The notes beneath the pieces were generated by a model. The model did no database searches, was not told the origin of the DNA, and worked only from the letters and a program-made list of their open reading frames with translations. Below, piece by piece: positions 1 through 8,161 of a DNA stretch of 64,000 nucleotides (the first letter of the stretch is position 1; each line of letters opens with the position of its first letter). This stretch comes from Chlorobiota bacterium (GTDB lineage: Bacteria > Bacteroidota > Chlorobiia > Chlorobiales > Chlorobiaceae). A program made the translations under genes and the position numbers. The stretch covers positions 1-64,000 of the forward strand of contig VGGK01000002.1 in the NCBI GenBank assembly GCA_016868665.1. Direction: 5' to 3'.

Positions 1-81
1 GTAAGAGATACCATGATCTCCTCTCTCGATGCCGTGTCCGATTTCAGGCGCAAGCTTGAGAAAAAAGCTCGCCTGAACTGA
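1..81 (+). CDS. 3' end of an unidentified gene (left edge)
   Basis: Frame 1 is open from the first base and ends at a TGA at 79-81. It encodes 26 residues ending in a charged, helix-like tail (FRRKLEKKARLN). The reading frame begins outside the window, so neither family nor function can be read. It converges on hsdR, with 30 bp between the two stop codons. It could also be a chance open frame because it is so short. Confidence 0.4.
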   Translation, partial: VRDTMISSLDAVSDFRRKLEKKARLN

Positions 82-111
82 TTTGCATCCGGCTTCAGTC
101 GCTCACCCCGC

Positions 112-3100
112 CTAACGGTTTATGTTTTCGAAGACGTTATGCATCAACTTCTGCGCAATGAACGTCTTGAAGGCTTCGTCGTTCATGATGCGGTTGAAGA
201 TGGCTTCGTTGCCGTTCATTCGGTCGAGCAGCAGGGTTTCGAGGTGCTGGTTGAACACCGGCTCGAAGTTGGAGATCGTGTTCGCCTCGGCAGCCTGCCG
301 GATTTTTTCGTTTTCCGTTGCTGCCGCCTGCACCTGATCGAAGAACAACTGATCGGCAGGGGTGAAATCCGTGCCGAACCGTTCGTTGAGCTGCTCGACC
401 AGCGTTGAAAGCCGTACCTCGTCCTCGGCGCTTCCCGTACCGACCTCTTTCGGTCCGCCGAGCGGCGGATTGTCGCCTTCTCGCAGCACAATGTTTCCCT
501 CACTGTACTTCTGCAGCCGATAATATTTCAACTGCACCTCGTCGTCGATCTGGATGTTCCGGCTGCTGTTGCGGGGCAGTTTCGAGAGCAGGTAACGCCC
601 GAAGGTGTAGAGTTTTTCAAGCTCGGAGTCCTGATAGGGTATCACCTGCGAAAGGAACGCGTACAGGTTTCGGAAACTCGCGAACTGGCTTTTGAACTGT
701 TCGATCTCTTCTTCCTCAAGCTCGGTAACGCGCTCGACCACAACATCGAGAATACTGTTGAGTTTTTTATGCTCGGCTCCTGTGGGGTGCATGCGGTTGC
801 GGAACCAGATTTCGCACCATGCGTCGATTTCCGGTTTGTCGTACACTTTCCACTCGTCGAGCTTGTGAGCCAGTTCGTTGAGCAGGTGCGGGTCCGCCTC
901 TTCCCCCATTTCCGTTGTTTCGTAATAGGGCTTGAAAGAGAGGTAGATCTCCTCCGGTTCGTTCACGAAATCGAGCACGAAGGTGTTTTCCTTTCCGGGG
1001 CAGGTGCGGTTCAGGCGCGAGAGCGTCTGTACCGCCTGAATGCCGGAAAGCCGTTTATCGACGTACATGGTGTGCAGGAGAGGCTGGTCGAAACCGGTCT
1101 GGTATTTTTCCGCAACAAGCAGCACCTGATACTCACTTGACCCGAAACGTTCCGGCAATTCTGCTTCGCGGATGCCGTGGTTCATGCCGACTTCCGTGAA
1201 CTTCTCGCCGGGATGGTCGCTCAGAGAGAGTTCGCCCGAAAAGGCCACAAGCGTCTTGATGTCGTGGTACTTTTTCGCTTTCAGGTACTTGTCGAACGCA
1301 AGCTTGTAGCGTACGGCATGTTCGCGCGAACCGGTCACCACCATAGCCTTTGCCTGCCCGCCGATCTTGTGCCGGGTATGCGTGCGGAAATGCTCCACGA
1401 TGATTTCAACCTTCTGCGTAATGTTGTACTCGTGCAGGTCAACATACCGAGCGAGCGCACGCGCGGCCTTTCTTCTCGGCAGTTCGGGGTCGTCTTCAAC
1501 CGTGCGGATAAGCTGGTAGTAGCGTTTGTAGCAGGTATACCCCTTCAGGACGTCGAGAATGAACCCTTCATCGATGGCCTGCCGCATGCTGTAGAGGTGG
1601 AACGGGGAGCCGCCGCTGTCGCCGGGCTCGTCGAACACGGCCAGCGTCCTGAACTTCGGAGTCGCAGTAAAGGCGAAAAAGCTCAGGTTCGGCTGTTTCG
1701 TGCGCTTGAGCTGTTCGCGGATGAGCGATCTCTTCGCCTCCTCCGATAGCGGTTCGTCGTTCATGTCGAGAATCTGTTCGGCAATGGCCGACTCGATACC
1801 TTCGCGGTTGAGAATTTTTTTCAGTTCCATGGCGGTTTCGCCGCTCTGCGAGCTGTGCGCCTCGTCCACGATTACCGCGAACCGCCTGCCTGACGTTGAA
1901 ATGTCGATACCTTTTCCCTGCTTTTCAAGCGTAGCGAGCGCCTGCGTGATAAAGGGAAACTTCTGGATGGTGGAGATGATGATCGGTACGCCGTCGGCCA
2001 GCGCTTTTGCAAGCTGCTGGGTGTTCTCGTCGATCTTCTGCACCACGCCCTGTTTGTGCTCAAACTGGAAAATCGTATCCTGCAACTGCCGGTCGAGCAC
2101 CACGCGGTCGGTGATCACCACCACCGAATGGAAGATTTTTTCGTCCTTTGTGTCGTGCAGGGTTGCCAGACGGTGGGCGAGCCATGCGATTGAGTTCGAC
2201 TTTCCGGAACCTGCCGAGTGCTGAATGAGGTAGTTGTGCCCCGTTCCGTGCTGCCGCGCATGCGCGGCAAGCCTGTGCACTACGTCGAGCTGGTGGTAGC
2301 GGGGGAAAATCATGTTTTCCCGGTGCTGCTTTTTCAGCCCCTTGCCGGTCGGAACGGTTTTTTCCTCAACCTGCAGGTGCAGAAACCCTCCGAGAATATC
2401 CATCAGGCACTCTTTTGCGAGCACCTCTTTCCAGAGGTAGGCGGTGCGAACCTCGCCCTCAACCGGGGGATTGCCCTTGCCGTTGTTGTATCCTTTATTG
2501 AAGGGCAGGAACATGGTGTCTCCACGATCAAGCTTCGTGGTCATCCAGACCTCTTCGGTATCGACCGCAAAGTGCACCAGGCAGCGCTGCTTGAAGGCGA
2601 AGAGCAGTTCGTTGGGTTCCCGGTTGCGGTACTGCTGTTTCGCATGCTCGACGTTCTGCCCGGTCATGGGGTTTTTCAGCTCTATCGACGCTACCGGCAG
2701 GCCGTTCACCGCAAGCACCATATCGGGAATCGCTCCGCTTTCGGTTTCAAGCTGGCGAATAACGGTGAGGCGGTTCCTGCTGAACCGTTCGACAGCAAGC
2801 GGGTCCATGCCGGTATTCGGGGCGAAGAACGCCATGCGCACGGTTTTGCCGAAACACTTGAATCCACTTCGCAGAATGGTGAGCATCCCTTTTGTACGCA
2901 GTTCGCGAACAAGACTCTCGATCAGCACCGATTCTGCATTGCCGCTGTTCAACGCCGAGAACCGCTCCCAGAAATCCGGTTGAGTATCCTGCACGAACGC
3001 CACAACCTCATCAGGAAAGATCGCCTGCTTCTTGTCGTACGCCAGTGGATCGCCCTTGATGTAGCCGGCGTGGAGCAGCAGTGATTGCTCTATGGATTGC

Positions 3101-3123
3101 TCGAAGTTCGATTCTCTGTGCAT
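112..3123 (-). CDS. hsdR: Type I restriction enzyme R subunit (HsdR)
   Basis: Restriction and translocation subunit of a type I restriction-modification complex: it pumps DNA using ATP and cuts away from the recognition site, in complex with HsdM and HsdS. The 1003-residue protein shows the N-terminal PD-(D/E)XK nuclease (D134, then E148-L-K150 in SIELKNP, Q163/Q164). It also has a Walker A loop SAGSGKS near 303-309, DEAH at 420-423, the motif III-like FAFTATP near 484-490, and a C-terminal helicase block with YQTGFDQP and the arginine-rich QTLSRLNR. The length is normal for the family and no interruption is seen. Its first 256 bases are also present as a truncated copy at 4623-4878. The gene lies 19 bp downstream of an AlbA_2-type gene and is separated from hsdM and hsdS by about 3.3 kb of inserted genes. 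Confidence 0.96.
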   Translation of the reverse strand: MHRESNFEQSIEQSLLLHAGYIKGDPLAYDKKQAIFPDEVVAFVQDTQPDFWERFSALNSGNAESVLIESLVRELRTKGMLTILRSGFKCFGKTVRMAFFAPNTGMDPLAVERFSRNRLTVIRQLETESGAIPDMVLAVNGLPVASIELKNPMTGQNVEHAKQQYRNREPNELLFAFKQRCLVHFAVDTEEVWMTTKLDRGDTMFLPFNKGYNNGKGNPPVEGEVRTAYLWKEVLAKECLMDILGGFLHLQVEEKTVPTGKGLKKQHRENMIFPRYHQLDVVHRLAAHARQHGTGHNYLIQHSAGSGKSNSIAWLAHRLATLHDTKDEKIFHSVVVITDRVVLDRQLQDTIFQFEHKQGVVQKIDENTQQLAKALADGVPIIISTIQKFPFITQALATLEKQGKGIDISTSGRRFAVIVDEAHSSQSGETAMELKKILNREGIESAIAEQILDMNDEPLSEEAKRSLIREQLKRTKQPNLSFFAFTATPKFRTLAVFDEPGDSGGSPFHLYSMRQAIDEGFILDVLKGYTCYKRYYQLIRTVEDDPELPRRKAARALARYVDLHEYNITQKVEIIVEHFRTHTRHKIGGQAKAMVVTGSREHAVRYKLAFDKYLKAKKYHDIKTLVAFSGELSLSDHPGEKFTEVGMNHGIREAELPERFGSSEYQVLLVAEKYQTGFDQPLLHTMYVDKRLSGIQAVQTLSRLNRTCPGKENTFVLDFVNEPEEIYLSFKPYYETTEMGEEADPHLLNELAHKLDEWKVYDKPEIDAWCEIWFRNRMHPTGAEHKKLNSILDVVVERVTELEEEEIEQFKSQFASFRNLYAFLSQVIPYQDSELEKLYTFGRYLLSKLPRNSSRNIQIDDEVQLKYYRLQKYSEGNIVLREGDNPPLGGPKEVGTGSAEDEVRLSTLVEQLNERFGTDFTPADQLFFDQVQAAATENEKIRQAAEANTISNFEPVFNQHLETLLLDRMNGNEAIFNRIMNDEAFKTFIAQKLMHNVFENINR
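2868..3123 (-). repeat. Direct repeat copy 1: 5' end of intact hsdR
   Basis: This 256-bp stretch covers the start codon and first 85 codons of hsdR. It recurs without gaps at 4623-4878 in the same orientation. The 96 bases furthest from the start codon (2868-2963) are identical in both copies. The remaining 160 bases, towards the ATG, carry about 20 mismatches by direct comparison. Both copies end exactly at the start codon. Confidence 0.95.
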
Positions 3124-3142
3124 AGTTTTAAAGAGTATACTG

Positions 3143-4516
3143 TTACAGTACCTGCCAGTAACCGCCTTTCTTAGGGCCGATATGTTTTAATTTCTTTTTA
3201 TTCTGTAAGTTAGCAACCCTTTTTTCAGTCGCTCTCAATGAAATGCCCAGTGTTTTTGCCAATGCATGAAGAGTCATTTCAGGATTCAGTCTGAACTGTT
3301 CGAGCACAGGATTATCGATTTCTACCGAACTTTCTACCGAACTTTCTACCGAACTTTCATTTGTTTTACGATGAACAGTGGCGGTAAACAAGCAACCATC
3401 ACGATCATCGATAAAGTCAATTTCCGGCCACGCATCAATTGCCCGTTTGATTCCAGAACCAAGCCCCCGGTATGGTAACAGCCCTTTTGCAACATAGGAG
3501 ACCAGAGTCGGATTACGGATATTGGAATTACCTGTTTTGATTTTGGCGACAGTCAGGTTGTTGGGGAGGTGCCCCGGACTGATAATGTCAATTCGATTGT
3601 CGAATAAAAACAGTCTGATTGGGGCGCTTACAAAATAATCCCGGTGTATCAGGGCATTAACCAGTAATTCTTCAAAAACCACCGGCGGTATTTCAGGGGT
3701 ACCTGGTGCATTGATTCCCCGCCCGGCCTGTACCTTGTGCATATTTCGCATCAAAAAGGCCATCGCTCCCTCAAAAATGGTTCCCAGCGTTCCGGTAAAA
3801 TCCTCAATATCCAGATACTCGCTCTGATGGATTTCATTGCCCGGAAAGCGAACCGCCTTCACAACAAATTGTGGTACGATCCATTCCGGTTTTTCGACAA
3901 ATAACAGTACACAAGCAAGGTTCAGTTGACCTGTGTCAGTAGCCAGATTCATATTCTGCAAAAGCTTTCTCAGCTTTTCATCTGTTTCGGGATACTCCTG
4001 TTGATAGGTTGTTTTAAGAAAATCCCTGAAACGAAGCTTATCGAGAGTGTCAACTCCTGCTTTTGATGGAAGCTCATCAGCGTGAAACTGATTGGATATC
4101 TGAAACAGTCGTCGTAATTCTTCCTTTGTATTGACTCGTCGCTTGTCAGCACCGCATTTGAGCCAGATAACTCCATTTTTATCGAAATAGGGTTTATCGA
4201 TGCCTTTTGGTACGGTAAGAACAATGACAACGCTTCGATTCTCAAGGAGAATATTTTCAGTTTGTACAGTAAGCGGACTTCGTACCAGATGGCTGGCGGC
4301 ATTGCTGATAAGCTGGTTGATGCGAGAAACGTCCGAGCTTTCAAGACCCTTTATGGAATCATTGTCAGCAACGCCAATGAGAATGATGCCACCATCAGCA
4401 TTGGCAAAAGCAGCCATTTCTGATGCCAGGGATTCAGCGTTCCGAATATCGGATTTGAACTGCCGGGCGCCGTCCTCTCCCGAAGCAACCAAATCCATTA
4501 ATTGTAAGAGGTTCAT
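3143..4516 (-). CDS. AlbA_2 (Schlafen-type AAA_4) and HATPase_c_4 domain regulator
   Basis: Putative nucleic-acid-binding regulator of the family often labelled RecG-like or 'transcriptional regulator with AlbA_2 domain'. The N-terminal third carries the AlbA_2 signature (FANADGGIILIGVADN, about residues 37-52). A GHKL ATPase-like C-terminal region follows with FEELLVNALIHRDYF, the glycine motif LLPYRGLGSGIKRA, and a final winged-helix region (TLHALAKTLGISLRATEKRV). Between the two is a linker with three tandem SSVE units encoded by a 12-bp repeat. Proteins of this class are common inside type I restriction loci and defence islands, where their exact role is not settled. It sits just upstream of hsdR on the same strand, and it is bracketed by the two copies of the hsdR 5' end, so it probably arrived together with one hsdR allele. 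Confidence 0.85.
   Translation of the reverse strand: MNLLQLMDLVASGEDGARQFKSDIRNAESLASEMAAFANADGGIILIGVADNDSIKGLESSDVSRINQLISNAASHLVRSPLTVQTENILLENRSVVIVLTVPKGIDKPYFDKNGVIWLKCGADKRRVNTKEELRRLFQISNQFHADELPSKAGVDTLDKLRFRDFLKTTYQQEYPETDEKLRKLLQNMNLATDTGQLNLACVLLFVEKPEWIVPQFVVKAVRFPGNEIHQSEYLDIEDFTGTLGTIFEGAMAFLMRNMHKVQAGRGINAPGTPEIPPVVFEELLVNALIHRDYFVSAPIRLFLFDNRIDIISPGHLPNNLTVAKIKTGNSNIRNPTLVSYVAKGLLPYRGLGSGIKRAIDAWPEIDFIDDRDGCLFTATVHRKTNESSVESSVESSVEIDNPVLEQFRLNPEMTLHALAKTLGISLRATEKRVANLQNKKKLKHIGPKKGGYWQVL
3321..3356. repeat. Three perfect 12-bp tandem repeats
   Basis: The unit tctaccgaactt occurs three times head to tail inside the AlbA_2-type gene and encodes the SSVE-SSVE-SSVE linker. The unit is a multiple of three, so copy-number changes would alter linker length without breaking the frame. 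Confidence 0.9.
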
Positions 4517-4536
4517 GGCACTGGTTCTGTTATTGT

Positions 4537-4878
4537 TCAGGCTGACAGGCTTTCCCTTTTTCCATACGAGTGAACATCCATTTTAACGTTTACCGCATTG
4601 GTATGGAAACTCATATACTTGATTCGCAGAATGGTGAGCATCCCTTTTGTACGCAGTTCGCGAACAAGACTCTCGATCAGCACCGATTCTGCATTGCCGC
4701 TGTTCAACGCCGAGAACCACCCCCAGAAATCCGGTTGGGTATCCTGAACGAACGCCACAACCTCATCAGGAAAGATCGCCTGCTTTTTGTCGTAAGCCAG
4801 CGGATCTCCTTTGACGTAGCCGCCATGCAGAAGCCGCGACTGCTCTATGGAGTGCTCGAAGTCGGATTCTCTGTGCAT
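4537..4878 (-). pseudogene. Truncated duplicate of the hsdR 5' end
   Basis: The first 86 codons are nearly the same as the start of the intact hsdR at 112-3123, including the same ATG and N-terminal MHRES. Similarity then stops abruptly at 4622/4623, and about 27 unrelated codons follow to a stop at 4537. The nuclease active site, which begins around residue 134 in the full protein, is absent, so the fragment cannot act as HsdR. It marks the place where hsdR would be expected directly behind the hsdS-linked genes and is most easily read as the relic of an allele swap or duplication. Confidence 0.88.
4623..4878 (-). repeat. Direct repeat copy 2: hsdR 5' end relic
   Basis: This is the second copy of the 256-bp repeat described at 2868-3123, with the same orientation and no indels. 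The intact AlbA_2-type gene lies between the two copies, so recombination between them would delete that gene and restore a single hsdR. Confidence 0.95.
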
Positions 4879-4893
4879 GATTAACTATATAAT

Positions 4894-5763
4894 TTATCGG
4901 CCTTGAGTTTTTATGATTTTCTCAGCTAAAAGAATAACCTTTTCTTCTTGTATTTGTGTTTCGATATATCTTTTGATGTCGTATTTTTGTAATAAAAACA
5001 GGAAGGTTACAAAAAGAAGGTGCGCGGTAATTGTTGTGTAATTGATTAGGATGTCAAAATATAAAGTATGAATTTTTTCTGGAAATATATGATAATGATT
5101 TTGTGTGTTTAAAAGTGTAATGATTATTGTTAATAAAAAAATTGACCGGAGTGTTATTTTTTTTAACTTCTCTTCAACTCCTATTGTTATTAGATATGTT
5201 TTTTCAGTGTGTTTTTTAAGAAAGACTTTTTTTACATATGGAGTGATTGCGTTCCGAATAGAAAAGTTGTATGCGAGAAATCCTAAAAATGCGCATATCA
5301 ATATTATTACTATGATAATGTTTAATGCCCCTATTTTATTTATTAAATCAACAATATATGAGTTTTTATTTGGATCAGCATGCTCTATAAGTATGATTGG
5401 TATTGATACTGCCATCGTTTGTAATAATCCAAAAGTAATGAGTATATAAGTGTCTTTGTGGTGTAGCTGCCAGCCAATTAATTGATGGTGATTGACATAG
5501 TTATGCCATAATAATATTGAGAATGAGAGCGTTGGTAAGAATAAGGCTGTGTTGTTAAAATCGCTGTAAGTAACACTTTTTAAAAATGGCCCTACTGAGA
5601 TTGAAAATATAACTCCTTGTATTATAGATAAGAATGTCATATATACATTGCTGAAGTATGAAAATGTTGGCTCATGAATTTCAGGTGATTCAAGTATTGA
5701 GTTCCATTCTTTGATGGGTTCCATTCTTAATTTTTTAAGATCAAATGATTTAAAAAAATGCAT
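4894..5763 (-). CDS. Unknown multi-pass membrane protein in the type I locus
   Basis: I do not recognise this 289-residue protein. It has about five to six hydrophobic stretches: around residues 40-60, 70-88, 105-125, 147-168, 205-220 and 238-258. It ends in a charged helical tail (YIETQIQEEKVILLAEKIIK) that is likely cytoplasmic. The base composition is far more AT-rich than the neighbouring housekeeping DNA, which suggests horizontal acquisition. It starts 11 bp after the stop of the DUF5677-like gene, so the two are almost certainly co-transcribed behind hsdS. A role in sensing or effector action at the membrane is possible but is only inferred from position. Confidence 0.75.
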   Translation of the reverse strand: MHFFKSFDLKKLRMEPIKEWNSILESPEIHEPTFSYFSNVYMTFLSIIQGVIFSISVGPFLKSVTYSDFNNTALFLPTLSFSILLWHNYVNHHQLIGWQLHHKDTYILITFGLLQTMAVSIPIILIEHADPNKNSYIVDLINKIGALNIIIVIILICAFLGFLAYNFSIRNAITPYVKKVFLKKHTEKTYLITIGVEEKLKKITLRSIFLLTIIITLLNTQNHYHIFPEKIHTLYFDILINYTTITAHLLFVTFLFLLQKYDIKRYIETQIQEEKVILLAEKIIKTQGR

Positions 5764-5774
5764 TTTGATAATAT

Positions 5775-6467
5775 TTATTTCTCATAAATTCCTTGTGAGT
5801 CGGTTTTTTTTAAGTCATGAAATTTTACCATGAATGGATCGTTGTTTATTCGCTCAATAATTGTCTCAATGTTTTCAATTGCCTTTCGGTCATGGTTGAA
5901 TTGATTCAGGGTGTCTTTTAATGTATCAGCGAAAAGAGTTACGACTATCAAAGTGTGCAGTTTAATAAAGTCCGTATTCTGTGTCGTCCCTAATAAGATT
6001 TTCCCGTCAATACTATGACTGGTTACTAACGCACTTATGTTTGAATGTGAGTGCATGCACAAATGAGCGTATAACCCAAGATAGGTTATTGACTCACTTA
6101 CATTGTTAAATAATTCTTTTATATGTGGACCCTTTTTTTTATCTCTATATTCATTTGTGTTTACAAATTTGACGTTTTCCAAGAATTTATGCATATCATA
6201 ATTAAACGAAAGCTTCATTGTCTCGATATGAAGCGGCTCTTGAAGGATTTTTAAAAGATGTATGTATGCTTCGATTGCACTTCTCAGTATGATAGGTAGT
6301 GCTGCTGATCTTTTTTCCTCAAGCAGGGTAATTGCATCAATACAAAGTTCTGTTACCCTGACAGCTAACAGAAGTAAATACTTTTCTTCAATAGTTTGAT
6401 GTTTGATTGTTGAGAGGGCTTTTTCCCTAATATTCAACAATTCATTCCAGTCGTCTTGAATTGGCAT
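5775..6467 (-). CDS. DUF5677-like (HEPN-like helical) protein
   Basis: This 230-residue, mostly helical protein resembles the DUF5677 group: a central RSAIEAYIHLLKI helix (about 62-74) and a later YAHLCMHSHSN segment (about 132-142) match the conserved Arg/Glu and Ser/His patches of that group. I assign it by pattern only. No biochemical role is established that I can cite. It overlaps the end of hsdS by 26 bp in another frame, a sign of translational coupling to the specificity subunit. It is followed after 11 bp by a membrane protein. The DNA is AT-rich like that neighbour. It may be an accessory or toxin-like component that travels with this restriction system. Confidence 0.65.
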   Translation of the reverse strand: MPIQDDWNELLNIREKALSTIKHQTIEEKYLLLLAVRVTELCIDAITLLEEKRSAALPIILRSAIEAYIHLLKILQEPLHIETMKLSFNYDMHKFLENVKFVNTNEYRDKKKGPHIKELFNNVSESITYLGLYAHLCMHSHSNISALVTSHSIDGKILLGTTQNTDFIKLHTLIVVTLFADTLKDTLNQFNHDRKAIENIETIIERINNDPFMVKFHDLKKTDSQGIYEK

Positions 6468-7755
6468 GGTTTGTTCCTTGATTGTAATAAGCTGTAATTT
6501 GAATGTTTCCCGTTACCGCATTGGTAATGAGTGACCTTCGGTATTCCTTTAGACGTTGAATTGCTTCAGTGACTTGTGCTCTCTGACGATCTATTATTGC
6601 GGTTTTCTTTTCTATATGTTCAGCTATGGCTTGCTGTTCTTCAATTGGAGGAGTTGGGATTCTTATATGTTTCAGATCTTCTAGGCTTAAGTTTGGCTGG
6701 CCGCCTCCAGTGGATTGAGATAATAATATTGGTTTTCGCATTATAAGCCAATAATAAAAAAAAACGGATACAAATGTCGCCGGTTGTGCAAATACACAGC
6801 AGGCTTGATTTACGGTGGCATCAACTCCCAGGATTCCCAGACGTCCGATAGTAGCGCCATACATAGCAATTACAATGCTTCCTGTTGGATAAATTTTTAA
6901 GGCAGAGTGGGTTTGAAATGCATCGATAGATATGTTTTGAGTAGTATTTTCAATGACAGTTTCACGAAGTTCTGAAGTTGTGACCCATGGTATGTTGCCA
7001 TCATAAAAATCAGAATTATCACTTTTAGGGGTGGTTCCGCTGCCTATGGTTTTAAAACCATGGGTTATTTTCAAGACTATCCAATGCTCCGGAATCTTCC
7101 CAATCCACTCAACCCCGGAATCTTTCATGGGTACAGACGGATCAAGGCCTTTGGTGACGGCTTGAGTGATGATGGCGGTGCGTTTTTCGTCGAGTTTTTT
7201 GAGCAGGGCTTCTTTTTTTGCAATCAGCTCATCGATTTGTGCTGTTTTCCGGTCAAGGAAGCTTGCAATGGCTCGCTGTTCTTCGAATGGGGGGAGAGGA
7301 ATCACTGTATTTCCCATGAATTCCCAGCTAACCCGAGGCATCTTTGCTCCAAATGTCGAACCATCGATCAGAGAGATGTAGCCCTGACTGAGCAACAGGT
7401 AACAAGCAAAGCGACCATCGAACACATTGCGTAAGCGTAAAACATGAAAGTCTCCAACGGCAGTTCCGTTGAATTCGGCAAGCCATGCTTTGGCGAGATA
7501 AGGGCGGAGTTTGCCAAAAAGAATATCGCCGCTCTCAAAACTCACCCCATCACCTTCAAACTCTGAATCCGTTGCAAGATATCGGGCCGTCCAACTCTCG
7601 ATATTTTCAAGAGCAACAGCCTGCTCATCCACACAGGATTTTCTTGTTATCAGTGTAGCTACATATTTTAGACGTTTCACTTCCCAGTGCTCAGGCACAT
7701 GGCCAAGCCACGGAACACCGCTCTCTTTGTATTCTGGATAGACAGAAATCGTCAT
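6442..7755 (-). CDS. hsdS: Type I restriction-modification specificity subunit (HsdS)
   Basis: DNA-recognition subunit that sets the target of both methylation and restriction. The 437-residue protein has the typical two-fold layout. Each half opens with a similar SGVxWxGxxPEHW block (about residues 12-24 and 213-225), carries a target recognition domain, and ends in a conserved coiled spacer (PPFEEQRAIASFLDRKTAQIDELI near 153-176; PPIEEQQAIAEHIEKKTAIIDRQR near 374-397). The two half-sites predict a bipartite recognition sequence, which cannot be read from the protein. The gene is intact. It is separated from hsdM by about 400 bp holding a gene relic, and its 3' end overlaps the DUF5677-like gene. 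Confidence 0.95.
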   Translation of the reverse strand: MTISVYPEYKESGVPWLGHVPEHWEVKRLKYVATLITRKSCVDEQAVALENIESWTARYLATDSEFEGDGVSFESGDILFGKLRPYLAKAWLAEFNGTAVGDFHVLRLRNVFDGRFACYLLLSQGYISLIDGSTFGAKMPRVSWEFMGNTVIPLPPFEEQRAIASFLDRKTAQIDELIAKKEALLKKLDEKRTAIITQAVTKGLDPSVPMKDSGVEWIGKIPEHWIVLKITHGFKTIGSGTTPKSDNSDFYDGNIPWVTTSELRETVIENTTQNISIDAFQTHSALKIYPTGSIVIAMYGATIGRLGILGVDATVNQACCVFAQPATFVSVFFYYWLIMRKPILLSQSTGGGQPNLSLEDLKHIRIPTPPIEEQQAIAEHIEKKTAIIDRQRAQVTEAIQRLKEYRRSLITNAVTGNIQITAYYNQGTNHANSRRLE

Positions 7756-7948
7756 ATTTTACACGTTCACTCAAGAATTAATAAATACGGCATTGATCTC
7801 TACTCAGTCATTAAAATTGAATCCAGTCAACCAACAGTCAACCAATCAGGAAAAAATAAAAAACTGTATTTAAATGATTTAACGTCGCGTTGTCCCTTGC
7901 AGAGGGCTTCTCAGTCAAGCAACGGTCAAACAAAACCGAGTGCTGTAT

Positions 7949-8161
7949 TCATGCCCACCAAGGCAAGTACTTTCTTGCTCGGCTTCCAACAGTCTCGTCA
8001 TGGCATCGATAGCGACATTGATGATGCTTGATACCAAAAAGATGTTTTTTATGTCGATTCGTACCTGTTTTATGAGTTTCAACCCATTCCGTCTCAACAG
8101 GCAGCTTTATCAGTTCAGTCAAAATGCCATGAAGCTCATGCTCTTGTCGTGCGATGCTCAT
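7949..8161 (-). pseudogene. Relic of an AlbA_2/Schlafen-type gene coupled to hsdM
   Basis: The ATG at 8161 overlaps the hsdM stop codon as ATGA, the classic arrangement of a coupled downstream gene. The first 25 codons include ELIKLPVETEWVE, the signature that opens many AlbA_2 proteins, where it is normally followed by FK and polar residues. Here the sequence changes to THKTGTNRH and runs to a stop at 7949, so the fold is missing. The frame at 7915-8097 (LEAEQESTCLGGHEYSTRF) may be the tail of another broken gene. The ancestral order was therefore probably hsdM, AlbA_2-type gene, hsdS. From here to hsdS (7756-7948) I see only a short direct repeat, agtcaacca twice. Confidence 0.6.

Noticed and set aside
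3321-3356. Possible CRISPR-like repeat
   Set aside because: The three 12-bp copies are contiguous with no spacers and lie inside a coding region. No CRISPR array or cas gene is seen in the window.
4537-6467. Insertion sequence or transposon as the source of the AT-rich block
   Set aside because: No transposase, terminal inverted repeats or target-site duplication could be found.
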